Shown one piece after another: positions 35,037 through 46,926 of a DNA stretch of 64,000 bases. Under the pieces are notes generated by a model. It ran no database searches. It was given only the letters and a program-made list of their open reading frames with translations, and was not told the DNA's origin. The translations under genes and the position numbers were made by a program. Source of the stretch: Dipteris shenzhenensis (lineage: Eukaryota > Polypodiophyta > Polypodiopsida > Gleicheniales); the NCBI GenBank assembly GCA_047967505.1, contig CM106541.1; one strand, given 5' to 3'. Positions within the stretch are counted from its first letter, which is position 1, and the number at the start of each line of letters is the position of its first letter.

Positions 35037-37677
35037 GTGGTATATTGACTTGGGTGCATCAAACCACATGACAGGTCATGTAGAATGGATGCAGGATGCA
35101 AGGAAAAAGGAAAGACTAGGATTTGTGGAGACTAGTGATGATACTACACATCCTGTCGTGCAGATTGGTAAAATTTCTTTGTCTATGTAGGATGGGAAAA
35201 AGAAATACCTGTTTGATGTATTTCATGTCCCGAATATCACCAAGAACCTAGTTTCTATTGGTCAAATGGTTGAGCAGGGCTTGCAAGTCAGATTTAATCC
35301 TCATGGATGCTTTGTTGAGGATATGTAAAATAATGGTCACTTGATAACAAAAGGAAAGAAGAAGGGCAAGATGTTTACGTTAGATGCGGACATGCCTGAA
35401 TTGAGTGTAGCAATGTTTGCACATGGGACCGGTGTAGTTGCAAATATTGATATCTGGCATAAACGCATTGGTCATGTTAATGTACAATGACTTAAATCAA
35501 CGCATGCCCAAAATATTGTTGCAGGATTGCCTAAATTCAAGGTTGTAGAAATGCATAAGGTATGTGAAGCCTATCAATTTGGAAAACAGGCAAGGAAACC
35601 ATTCCTAGACATGTTCAAGAGAGTAAGAAGCCATTGGAATCAATCCACTCTGATGTGTGGACTACTAAAGCTGCATCTATTGGAGGGTGTCATTATTTTG
35701 TCACTTTTATTGATGACTACAGTAGAAAAGTTTGGGTGTATTTATGAAAAAGAAAAGTGAAGTGTTTGGGCATTTCAAAGCTTTTAAAGCTATGGTTGAA
35801 AAAGAAACATGCCTGCAAATAAAATGCCTAAGGTCAGATGGAGGGGGAGAGTACCTCTCAAATGAGTTTGCAAGGTTTCTGTAAGAGCATGGCATAAAGT
35901 AGCAATATTCATGCAGTCATACCCCACACCAAAATGGACTTGCAGAAAGGAAAAATAGGCATATTGGAGAGGTATCTCAGGCCATGCTAAATGAAAAAGA
36001 CCTACCAGATTATTATTAGGCTGAAGCAGTTGCTACAGCAATTTACATAATGAATAGGACTCCCACTACAGCAATACATGGCATGACGCCAGAGGAGATG
36101 TATACTGGTAGGAAACCAGATATTTCTCATTTGAAAATTTTTGGTTGCATTGCCTATGTTCATGTGCCAGATGAGTTGAGGTCCAAGTTGGATCCAAAAG
36201 CTGAGAAGTGCATCTTTATTGGTTATTCTCTGCAGCAGAAAGGGTATAGATGCTATAACCCTTCTACTCGTAAGTTTACAGTGAGCAGAGATGTTGTTTT
36301 TGATGAAATGAGCAGCTGGTATAAACCAGTAAATGTGATTGATGATGTAGATGCACAAAATGGTAATGCTACATAGAATTCACAGCAACAATCACAAAAT
36401 ATTACTGGACCTGCAGTGTCCTCTAGCAGTGGTTCACATACTTTGCCATGGACAAGCAAATTAAGATCTAGAGAATCTCCTCAAAGCAATGTAGATAGTG
36501 GTATGCAGGTATCACAAAAAGGAAAAGAGAAGGTAGATCAGCCCATGTTTGATGTGAATGCAGGTCACTCTTATGTGGATGGCGAATCCAGTGGCTCAGA
36601 ACAGAGCATTGATGATGAGTTGGGTATTCCTTCTCTTGTTACACCTGGAGTAAGGAAGACCATGGATGTTTTGAGAGCACCTAGAAGTGAGCCTATTTTG
36701 CGCAAGTCTACCAGAGCTAGGTATCCTGTGGATAGGCTGAAATATGATGGATTTACAGCCATTCACTATGCCTATATAGTTAAAGTGATACAGGAACCAA
36801 AACCCATTTCTTTTGAGCAAGCCATGGGAAAAGAAAAATGGGAGAAAGCCATGGATGAAGAAATGGATGCCTTGGAAGCAAATGCTACATGGGAATTGGT
36901 GCCCTTGCCTAAAGACAAGAATACAATTGGCTGTAAGTGGGTTTATAAGGTGAAGCACAATGCAGATGGTTCTGTGAACAGATATAAGGCACAGACATAC
37001 GGCATTGATTATGAAGAAACATTCAATCTGATTGCAAGGATGGTAACCGTAAGAGCAGTCATTGCTATGGCTGCATCAAAGGGATGGTCTTTACATCATA
37101 TGGATGTAAAGAATGCCTTCTTGCATGGTGATTTGCAAGAAGAGGTCTTTATGGACCAGCCACTAGGTTATGTTCATGCTGTTCATCCTGAGTTTGTTTG
37201 CAGGTTGAAGAAAGCCTTATATGGCTTGAAGCAAGCACCTAGAGCATGATCTGACAAGATAAGATAGTATCTTATCACTATTGGCTTTCAGATTTCCAAG
37301 GCAGATTTCTCACTTTATGTGAGAAAAACAGAGAAAGGTATTATGCTGCTTGTCATTTATGTTGATGATTTGATCATCACAGGTGATAGTGATGAACATA
37401 TCCTTCATGTGAAAATTCTACTGAAGTAGAATTTTGAGATGAAGGATTTGGGAGAGCTGCGTTATTTCTTGGGCATTGAGGTGATTAGATCACCAAGTGG
37501 GATACGGCTCTTGCAGAGGCAGTATGGATTGGAAATGTTGTCCAAATATGGGATGACAGGCTGTAAGCCTATTTCAATTCCTTTGGAGCAGAATGTGAAG
37601 CTGAGCGCAGATGCAGGTGAGCTTCTGGAAGACCCTACTATGTACAGGCACATAGTAGGAAGTTTGATTTAACTATT
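35037..37677 (+). pseudogene. Copia element Y: protease, integrase and RT
   Basis: It starts abruptly inside the protease (WYIDLGASNHMTGH; DLG instead of DSG). Pre-integrase and integrase follow: KPISLEN-like frames, RSDGGGEYLSNEF, HTPHQNGLAERKNR, AEAVATAIYIMNRTP. Then come the FGCIAYVHV and CIFIGYS blocks and a long linker. RT has WEKAMDEEMDALEAN, GCKWVYKVK, a small deletion after RYKAQ, MDVKNAFLHGDLQEEVFM, ALYGLKQAPRA-stop, VIYVDDLIITGDS and FEMKDLGELRYFLGIEV. TAG or TGA replaces Gln or Trp at several conserved sites. There is no gag. Confidence 0.85.
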
Positions 37678-37679
37678 AC

Positions 37680-38315
37680 CAGGCTAGATTAGAGCTATGC
37701 TATTGGATTGGTAAGTCAGTTTATGCAGGCTCGAAGGAAACCGCATTTGGATGCGGCTAGATGCATACTCAGGTATGTGAAGTCCTTATTGCAGTATGGA
37801 CTATTTTATGAGGCTGGGGTTCAGATACAGTTGCATGGATACACTGATGTTGATTGGGCTGGTAGTATTTCTGATAGACGATCTACCAGTGGATATGTGT
37901 TCTCTTTTGGGAGTGCTGCAGTCACTTGGAGCAGCAAGAAACAGCCTACATTTGCCTTGTCAAGCACAGAGGCTGAGTACAGGGGTGCAACAATGGCTGC
38001 ATGTGAAGTAGCTTGGTTGCATAAGCTACTTTATGATATACATCAATCTACAGATGGGCTAGTTGTCATTTATTGTGACAACACGAGCAGTATACACTTG
38101 GCAAATAGCCCAATCTATCATGCTAGAACAAAGCACATTGAGGTGCATTATCACTATGTGCGGGAGAAGGTTTTACTAGGTCTTATTGATCTAGTTTATG
38201 TCAGCACAGAGGATCAGGTAGCTGACATATTCACAAAGGCATTGGGTGCAGAGAAGTTGCGCAAGTTCAGAGACCTACTTGGTGTGCAAGAATTGGGATT
38301 GAGTTTGAGGGGGAG
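37680..38315 (+). pseudogene. Copia element Y RNase H and polypurine tract
   Basis: A 215-codon frame without a stop from 37708 contains the whole copia RNase H: HGYTDVDWAGSISDRRSTSGYVF, SKKQPTFALSSTEAEYRGAT, VIYCDNTSSIHLANSPIYHARTKHIEV, and DQVADIFTKAL. The catalytic Asp and Glu residues are present. This domain is in good condition, although upstream RT is broken. GAGGGGGAG at 38307-38315 is the polypurine tract. Confidence 0.85.
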
Positions 38316-38866
38316 TGTTGAGATATTGAGCTCCACTCGTGATATGCCAAGGTGACCGTTGTGCATTTATGTCACCGACTTCTTAGCTGCAGATGTGGTT
38401 GGTACACCGCCCATGAATAATAGCTGGATGACAACTATCCTTATGTACTCTAGTTCGTGGCTCATTTAGTATGCCACCTTAGTAAGCTGAGTTTGGTTTG
38501 AGACCCACATATAGGGTTCTTCTATTTCTTTGTACTAGAGTTCTTTTGGCCTACACAACTAAGAAGAGGAAAACTGCTTTCAGCCTCCACCTTTGTGTGT
38601 ATTCCCCCATTGCGTATGTGAGAGCCAAAAGTGAGACTCCTTCCTTCTCTCCCACTATCTTCACACTTTGTGTAGAGACCCAAAAGGTCCCCCCCAAAAG
38701 TGGAGGGACTCCTGTCCGAAAGGTCTCTTACAAAAGAGGTCCCACCACAGAGGTACCTACAGATTGTGTAGAGACCAACATGTATAAATATCTCTCAATG
38801 GAATGAATCTCCCACTCTTTGGGGTTTAGTGTTCAAGCTCACTATCGTGTTCATGCGATTGATCTC
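38316..38866 (+). mobile_element. 3' LTR of copia element Y
   Basis: It begins TGTTGAGATATTG right after the polypurine tract. It holds GTATAAATATC at about 38782 as a TATA-like box and an inverted pair AAAAGGTCCCCCCC / GGGACTCC. The end is uncertain (38850-38890). No second copy exists in the window. Confidence 0.7.
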
Positions 38867-38929
38867 CATTGTGTCCATGCTCTCTTACACTATCGTGTTC
38901 TAGCATGCCCTTAGCCTTGCACTCTCTAC

Positions 38930-39015
38930 CCTTGAACTCCCTCATCCTCCTCCTCCCTCCCTCTTCCTCCCTCCTCCTCCTCCTTCCTCCCTCTTCCTCC
39001 CTCCTCCTCAGCGTC
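38930..39015 (+). repeat. Pyrimidine-rich tract (CCT units)
   Basis: CTCCTCCTCC and CTTCCTCC units just past the LTR, on the + strand. It is short compared with the tracts at 21.7 and 48.9 kb. Confidence 0.85.
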
Positions 39016-39570
39016 TTGATAATGGAATGGCAATCAACTATTGACATTAATGTTGGTATTACTATTTCTTGAAAATACACTACCATTTATGTTAAGGAAA
39101 ATTTCCCAAAGGTTCTTATTCTTTTTATATGCCCTTTATCAAAAATTAGTTAATCAAAGCATAGTTTAGTACTAAAACTTCTCAAGTATAGTTGAAAAAT
39201 AAAGCTGCACCTTCCACTAAAGGAGGAAATGCAGAAAATACTGAGTATAAATAATTTTTGCATGTCCATACTATTCATTTCTCCAACAGAGGTCACATAT
39301 CAATAAATTTTACTTCTAAACCTCTAGAGAATATAACTTTCCAAGCTGTGTTAGAGTGGGTGACATGCCATGACTACTTGCAAATGATGGGTTATGACAC
39401 TCTTCAATCCATTTCTCTCATATATTTCTCGTGACACAAATCCTTAATGGTTCCAAAAGTATCCATTACAAAGATAATAAGTCTTGAGACCACCACGTTC
39501 ACCCGAATAAGAGAGAAATCTAGGTCATTCTTATGGCAACCCTTCATGGCAACTAGCTCTTCAGAATGTG

Positions 39571-40015
39571 GGGCTAAGGTAGCATTAGCTTGTGTTGTAT
39601 GAGATAAAGCATCTACAATAGTACTATGCTTTCTTGGTGTATGTTAAATCTGAAAATTAAATTCATTTAGGAAGTTTTCTATCTCATTTACTTGTTCCTT
39701 AAAGAGGCTAAGTAAGGAACAACTAGGCATTCTAACGATATGTCTCAATTGACAATCAACACATTGTCAAACAAATAATGCCTCCAAACATGTAGGGCTA
39801 AGGTAGCATTAGCTTCTTGTGTATATGAGATAAAGCATCTACAATAGTACTATGCTTTCTTGGTGTATGTTAAATCTAAAAATTGAATTCATTAAGGAAG
39901 TTTTTCCATCTCATGTACTTGTCCCTTAAAGAGGCTAAGTAAGGAACAACTAGACATTCTAACAATTTACCTAGATTGACAATCAACACAAACAAATAAT
40001 GCCTCCAAACATGTA
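39571..40015. repeat. Tandem duplication, 224-bp unit, two copies
   Basis: Copy 1 at 39571-39794 and copy 2 at 39795-40015 both start GGGCTAAGGTAGCATTAGCTT and end CCTCCAAACATGTA, with a few substitutions and small indels. It lies in the gypsy RNase H remnant, duplicating the end of that domain. Confidence 0.9.
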
Positions 40016-40842
40016 AAGCATGATACATTGCAAGAAGCTCCTTTTCATAAGCATTAAATGAACTAAACTTCTTTAAATCTACAACTTTCATAGGCGACAA
40101 TGTGTCTATCTTACAAAAGATAGCTCCAACATATCCACCATGTGCATTTTGCTAGAAGTAGGCATTACTAAAGTGGAGTTGAGGTAAGGGCTTCCTTTAA
40201 TTCTATAAGAGTTGTCTCTAGAACCCCTTGTGGATGCTCCACCTGTATGTGTCAATTCATGCAATGGGGCTGCCTTATGTGAAAAATGATAAACAAACCT
40301 TAGTAGAAAGAGCACAACCTACAAAAACATGCTTTGTGCACAAGTTTAGAGTATGGCCATTCCAAGATTACTTTGAGGTGCATCAAATCCATTACTATTT
40401 CTTCTTCCAAAACTATACACCCTAAGAATTGCATCTATAAAATAAGGAAATCAAGCTTCTTTGCATTTATGAAAAATTGATGCTTTTTTCTTAAGTCACT
40501 TCTTCTCATCTTTAAGGTACTTCCTATGCTCTTAGTCATTCATCCTATGAATTGTGATATTATCAAAGAATGTGTCAACAAAAATGTGCACCTTTGAAAT
40601 ATCCTCTTATTCATCCGAAGCATTTCTCAAAACAAAAGGGAACCATTAAGTATTTGTAAAGACCCTATGAAGTCTATAAGAAATCTTGTGAAATTCTATG
40701 GTTCTATCCTTGCTTGGTGATATCCACTCTTAAGGTTTATAAGCTTAAAATTTATAAATTCATCAATGCATAGAATAAGAAATTGATTCTTAATGTCATC
40801 TTGTTTAAAGCCCTATAGGCCAACACATTCTCCACGATCCAT

Positions 40843-41076
40843 TCTTCTTCAACAAAACCATTATTGGCAAATAGAAGAGAGCGAACTAGCCGATCAACTC
40901 AAACCATGCTTCAACCATTCTTGGACAAACTTATGAAACCCTATTGCAACATGCTAACTCTCTTCTTCAACAAAACCATTATTGGCAAATAGAAGAGCGA
41001 ACTACTCGATCAACTCAAACCATGCTCCAACCATTCTTGGACAAACTTATGAAACCCTATTGCAACATGCTAACTC
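40843..41076. repeat. Tandem duplication, 118-bp unit, two copies
   Basis: Copy 1 at 40843-40960 and copy 2 at 40961-41076 share TCTTCTTCAACAAAACCATT through GCAACATGCTAACTC with about five differences. It lies upstream (minus strand) of the gypsy RT start. Confidence 0.9.
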
Positions 41077-41390
41077 GATAGAGTTACCTTTTGAGATGGT
41101 AGTTCTAGGAATTAGGTCTTATGGATCCCTTTTACATTTTGCTAACTCAATAGGGTTACCATTTTGGAGGTGTACTTCTAGGAATTAGAAATATGGTCAA
41201 GAATTCTGAGTGTCAAATTTAAAGAGTCCTTATACCCTTCCAATGGTTGTATCCCATCACATAAATAGCCATCCTCAATGCTCACCTTGTTTAACTCTTG
41301 TACAAAATCAAACAAGAACAAAGAGCATTCTTGAAATTGCTCCATATATGAGCAAATGTACCCTAAGCTTCTAAAGCTTGATGCCATAAA

Positions 41391-43989
41391 GCGGATGAAC
41401 CCTCTAATAAGAGTATAAAAATCATATTCACCTTCTCAATTGTTTCTCATGTGCAAAATACGTAAGTAGGTTTGATATCTAACCAAGCAACGCATTGGAC
41501 TTATGGTCTTCAGTTTACTTCCTTAATGAGGCATGCTTCTCAACAAACTTTACTGTGCTCGTCAACTAAGGTTCTTGATTATGCCCCTAAGTCTCCCTCG
41601 AAAAACTAGCTTTTCAGGTCTATTCAACCAATGCATACCTCTCAAGGTAAAAATGTATTAGAATAGAAGACTTAATTTCCATCTTGAAAGTTCCATACAA
41701 CCTAAACATATCTAGGAAATCTTTGCCTTTAAGTTGTCCCTTGTAGCAACAACACCAACACCAACACCACATGGATATGAACTAAGGCGGCCTTCTATTA
41801 GGAATATATGCTAGTATGTTTCTATGTTCCAAAAATGGTTAACTTGTTACAATAGTAACCAATGTTTAAACGCAACATCTCGAACTCATAACAACATACA
41901 ACCAATGAATTGATATTGCAATGCTTTCACCTTAAAAACAAATCTCGTGTAGCAAAATCTTGGTGGCATCCAAGAATCAAAATCTCCCCAAGGCTTTGTA
42001 TCTAGTAGCAACAACCAACAAATATCATAGGCTAAGTATATATGTTCAAGGAACTATAACCAATATTCCATGTTGTCTATAATAAGCACTTCCACTGTCA
42101 CTAGCAAATGTATCCAATGACCAAATGGAAGGAAACCCATCAAAATACACTACAGAACTAGGTGAACAATCCCAAGTGCCAAAATTTATGAACAATCAAT
42201 GAAGTTCAAAACTAAACTCAAATCATAACTAAGATACACTCCATATTATAGCTATGAAACACTCCAAATTGACTCTAAACAAAATCACTATTATTGCAAA
42301 AAGCCATAGAGAAAATTACAATTAGATGAGTATTTGCCAATTTCTCCAAAAGATGAATCAATCTAAGAGCCAAGGGAGACCCAAACGCAAGGTCCAAGAA
42401 AATCACATGGTTGAGTCAAAATGCTACAAGACAAGGTTGTGTGCTACCAATTTTCTTTGAGATGACACACAAGATAAAGATTACAAGCGTTGTAAGCACG
42501 CAAACACTTCCAATTTTAAGTCTTATGGCTGTTACATTAGCATCTCTTTGTACTTGGACTCCACATCTATGGAGCTCCATGAGTATGATATTTCAACTAT
42601 TGCATTTTGCTACGTATTTCTAGATCCAAAAGTCTCTTCTATTCCATTGGGTACTTGTGAGTTTAATAGATCAAGGACTAGTGAGATCCTTAACGTACTA
42701 ATTTCGGCTATGCAAGTTAGCTACCCTTTTCTTTGAGACTTGGCACATGGGCAATTCCAAGCCATTTATATGGCATCTATATAAAGGCTACCTAGTGATG
42801 TGATGTCCATGATGTCACTGTCACATAATCTCTATGCTTAACGTATGGTCTACATCAAGATGAACCAACAAAGTTGCACCATCGTCAAATGGAGTGGATT
42901 GAATGCCCATCTAGCTTCCTAAGTATGTTGCTTTTATTAGTACTGTAGAGATTATGCACATCCCTAATGTTGATGTCCCAAGGACCCTAATGTTGATGTC
43001 CCAAGGACTTAAGGGACCAATCCATTATAAAGGCCTTCTACTTACCTTATTGGATGCTTGATCGTCTTTGGTTGGCTACAAATAAGAGATGGATCACATC
43101 TCGAATGTTTTTTTGGAGGAAAGAATGAGCATGTACATGTCATGTCTCAATCAAAAAGCCTTGTACAACAGCACACCTATGTCAAAGCTACAATCATGCC
43201 TTTTAATCCTAAATTACTAAGCAACATATGTGCGATTTGACTTTAGTGTGTTATCTTTAGTGAGATCAATGCATGACTAGGATGTAGGCTTTTGGGGTGA
43301 CAGCGGTTGTTAAAGTTCAATTTTAGCTAAAATTTCATGAAGTTGTAAAATTTTAATTTTAGCTCAAATTTATTCATATAACTAAAGTTGTGTAAAATGT
43401 GCATTTTGTAATAGGCTTAACCATTTCTTAGAAACATAGCATTAAATGAATTCGGCACAGCACTTGATGCAATTACAAGAAGGCTAGCTTGAAATTGTAT
43501 GTTGAAAATGAAAGCACATGTTATATTTGATAATCCAATAGCACTCTGAATTCAACACATAGAATTTTGCATTTAACACATAACACTTTGTATTCACCAC
43601 ATAACTACATGTTTGTATGGAGCAAGAGACTACACACCTCTCTACATATTATAAGACCAAGAAACGTGCCCTACCTTGGCAACATAGCATTTTACATTTG
43701 ACTCCACTATCCAAGATCTTGATGCTAATGCTAGTTCCCAATGTCAAGATTGTTCATCTTTAATCATGTGCTCTTCTAGCTCTTTCTTGCAGCTACACTT
43801 GTATTTCCATGTCAATTAGACAAGAAATAGGCATTGTTTTTGTAAAAAAGAACAAGACAACTCTTCTCTTGTCTTGCATAAAGAAAAAGATCATCAACGA
43901 TACGTCAACACTATCAATGGAAAAATACTATGGTAAAATCAACTATGAAACGAGCACAACTTTTCATTTTATCCCAATATACGTACTTG
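41391..43989. other. No gene recognised, AT-rich
   Basis: 2.6 kb without a recognisable exon, RNA gene or transposon domain. A 23-base unit (CCCTAATGTTGATGTCCCAAGGA) is repeated twice at about 42962-43007. It may be very old element sequence. Confidence 0.4.
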
Positions 43990-45415
43990 AAGCTACTAGA
44001 TTACCTAATAGATTTATAATGATGACTCAATGATGAATACCCCCACTTACAAGGTATGCAACCTTTCTCCTCTAGGTTTATTCTAGGTCTGTAAAATGAC
44101 AAAGTAGAAATATTGCCTACCTTCAAAACTACAGAATTAGGCACGCTGGAAAGCCAATTGAAAAGAAAATTTACTTCAACTCTTAGCAAATCAATTGTCT
44201 TAGAGTTGAGAGAGTCCAAGCTAATAACCTTGTGGATGTCCTTATCAGAAGTCATAAATTTGAAGGTAAAATCAAGATTGTTTTTGCTTGCACTTTGTTA
44301 ACAAGCTCAGATTCGAATCCTTGTTGATGACGAAGCACACCATGCTAGTTTCAGAAACCTGGTCGAACTCGAATTACATATTCAATTCAATCCATTCTAT
44401 TCTAAACCTGACCAATTCCCACACGTCGCCTACCAATTCCCCCAAGACCGTCTACAATCTTTGGAATCATTTCTACAAATGACCTCTTGACACATGTGAA
44501 ATGCTTATGCCTCAAGAAGCAGAGCGTCCAATTAGTTCCACATATTGCACTCCACAACGGGAACGAAGACGATCGGCTCAAACCGTGTCTCGAATATAGT
44601 AGCTCCCTGATTGCAAAGGAATTGCTTGCGAAAACGGGATCCACCCCATGTGGAATAGCTTGAGCAACCAGCCATCAATTTTAGAGCAATAAACTTGCAC
44701 AATCGCTTTCGCGTCGTGTAGAAGAATAATCCAGTAGCTGTTGCTGGCGGCATCCCTTACAATAGACCAAATCTTCCACTATTTCCAAATGTAGTTCAAG
44801 GCTCTCGCAACAAAATACTCAATCTCTATGACCTCGGAAAGATTGCAATGCAAACAAAGAAGAACGCCACCGACAGTCCAGTCACACGGAATTAAACATA
44901 AGGAAAGCAAAGGGCTTCAGGCATAAAATATGCACCCCTTCAACACTTATAGATATAAGCCGAAACTTCCCGGAAGAAAAGGTGGAAATTCAAGTTTTGC
45001 AGACGGGCAGGAGGCAGGAGAAATGAAGGGGGGGAAACGTAGGCGAGGACAAAGAGGAAGAGGTCGTTAGGGAGGAAGCTGAGGATAGTCAGCATGGGAG
45101 GGAGGTGTAAGAACACAAGGTGCCAAGAGAGGGAGTAGAAGTCAACAGAGAGCTGAAGAGATGAGGAAATGGAGGATAAGGAAAGAAGAGACTGGAGTTC
45201 ATGTTTAAGGATGCCTATGGCAATGGAAGGTCGAGGTAACGGAAAAAGAATAAGACGAAGGTGGCCCAGAACATCATGAACTATTATTTCTCCTTCATGA
45301 GTTCTCACAATCCCGTATTTTATCAAGTGACTTATCAAAAATGAGCGTGACTTATAAAAAAGGAGCATGACACATGGCTGAACAAGACTGCAGCTTTTCA
45401 TTTTATCCCACTATG
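43990..45415 (-). pseudogene. Possible F-box-like gene remnant
   Basis: The minus strand at about 45090-44990 reads LTILSFLPNDLFLFVLAYVSPPSFLLP, which resembles the start of an F-box (LP.DL...VL.....P). With frame changes, later pieces look protein-like: SIVRDAASNSYWIILLHDAK, VQVYCSKIDGWLLKLFHMG, VSETSMVCFVINKD, and ISLDSLNSKTIDLLRVEVNFLFNWL at 44235-44150. That order would suit a plant F-box protein with an associated C-terminal domain, but no kelch or FBA signature is certain. There are many stops. The assignment is weak and could be wrong. Confidence 0.3.
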
Positions 45416-46926
45416 CTGCCTGCCTAAATACAAAGCAAGCTGAATATGGATGAATGCATGGTACCGTCGATAAAGAAGCTCCAAACCCTATGGATTGGGA
45501 AGAATACCATGCAATTGGATGTAAAATACTCTCAATATCATCCAAGGTCGTAGATCAAGTCCATGCTTACTCATTCAATACCTTCGACAGAGAATGCCAT
45601 GCACGATGGGATACGCACCCACTTGGGTATTGAACGCTGCTCGTCTTCCTGCTGAAGATTTGCACCCAAGGAGTGCACAGCTGAATGCCACGACCAGGAT
45701 CCCCAGATCTGGCCAACCAGATCCACAAACTGGCGAACCAGTTTGAAATTGGTGAACCTGTACAAACAATCATACAGGCTGTATGGCCGACCCCGTTTAT
45801 CCTTTTGCCCACTGCCATGGAACCTGCAGACTGCTGACCCAGTTTGCACCCCCTGATTCTGTTCCAGGCTTATAAAGAGGCCCTTTGCAGGTCCCTATTG
45901 CTGGGCTAATATCCAACCAATCTGGCCCACATCTGCCCTATTGTAGGGCCCATTTCAGCCCTGCATGAAATTCTGCTACAGAATTTCTTCTGCAGCACTG
46001 CTGGCTCTTGTCCTATGGATGCCCACATGGCGGCCCATAGGGCAACATTCTCATCTCTCAATTCAGCCCCGTGGCCTCTTCATCCTCAGCGCACATGACC
46101 TCTGCTTGATTCTCTTCCCTACTACAGGTCATAAAAATGATAGAAGTCAGTTAACAGTTTGAAGTCATTGTTGGTACTCCAAACCACTAACCAACTTACA
46201 GATACTTACGCCCAATTTATCAAGAATTGATAAAACATTCAGGAGGCAAAGATCCCTCCAGCAATACACCAACTTTCATCTTTTATATTTCAGAACAGAA
46301 ATATTGAGAACCTATTGAAATTCGTAAAACCAACCCTTATAGAACTCAAGCTCCAAAGCACAGGTTGAATAGAATTCTGAATGTTACCCATGAAAAGAAC
46401 AATGCAGTGCACAACAAACTTTTCTTGAATCAAAACATCATCTTGTTGCTAAAAATAGATTCAATTCCCCAAACAATACTTTCTAGTACAACATAACAGC
46501 TGTCCTAGTACAAGGCCATCTCAAAACAATACAAGAATACGGCATGATGAGTATATACCCAAGCCCCATATGCAGTTATTTGCAGAAAGGTTTTGGTCAA
46601 CAGCAAGCAGCTTGCCAAGCGCAATGGGAAAAGTTCTTAAATTTTACTAGATTTAATCGAAATAGCAGGCCGTATCAACTGCCCTCAAAAAGGATAGCAG
46701 GATAAGGACTTCCTAAACCTGCAATTGGCTTTTGACATGGCCATCAGTTGGCATATGCAGAACCTCTACAAGAAAAATTTACAAGTTGAATACAATTTAC
46801 AGATGAAAACAGCAGGGCAGAAGACAAAAAGTTACATAACAATTTGACGTCCATTTTTTGAAGCAAAAATCAGTAAGAAATAGAAGGAACAAGAACTGGC
46901 TAAAACATTCGTTTCAGCAAGCAGAA
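45416..46926. other. LSM3 3' flank and LTR-like sequence
   Basis: The part nearest 46926 is the probable LSM3 3' UTR (minus strand). At 45560-46170 there is GC-richer sequence with GGCTTATAAAGAGGCCC (about 45868-45884) on the + strand, like an LTR promoter, but no primer-binding site follows. Open frames here overlap in several frames and show no domain. Confidence 0.4.

Larger units (their letters stand above)
39450..41390 (-). pseudogene. Ty3/gypsy RT and RNase H, heavily decayed
   Basis: On the minus strand: an NGSWRMC-like RT start near 40830, SWISPSK (KSGYHQ region), FVLRNASDE, then VYSFGRRN and a late RT block. RNase H is FSSFNAYEKELLAMYHALHVWRHYLF at 40070-39990, then KYMRWKNFLNEFNF and IHQESIVLLDALSH-like frames. 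Almost every domain needs a frame change. Two local tandem duplications enlarge it (39571-40015, 40843-41076). Confidence 0.65.

Noticed and set aside
45567-45849. Three overlapping minus-strand frames of 64-92 codons
   Set aside because: Overlap in different frames within LTR-like sequence; no consistent domain.
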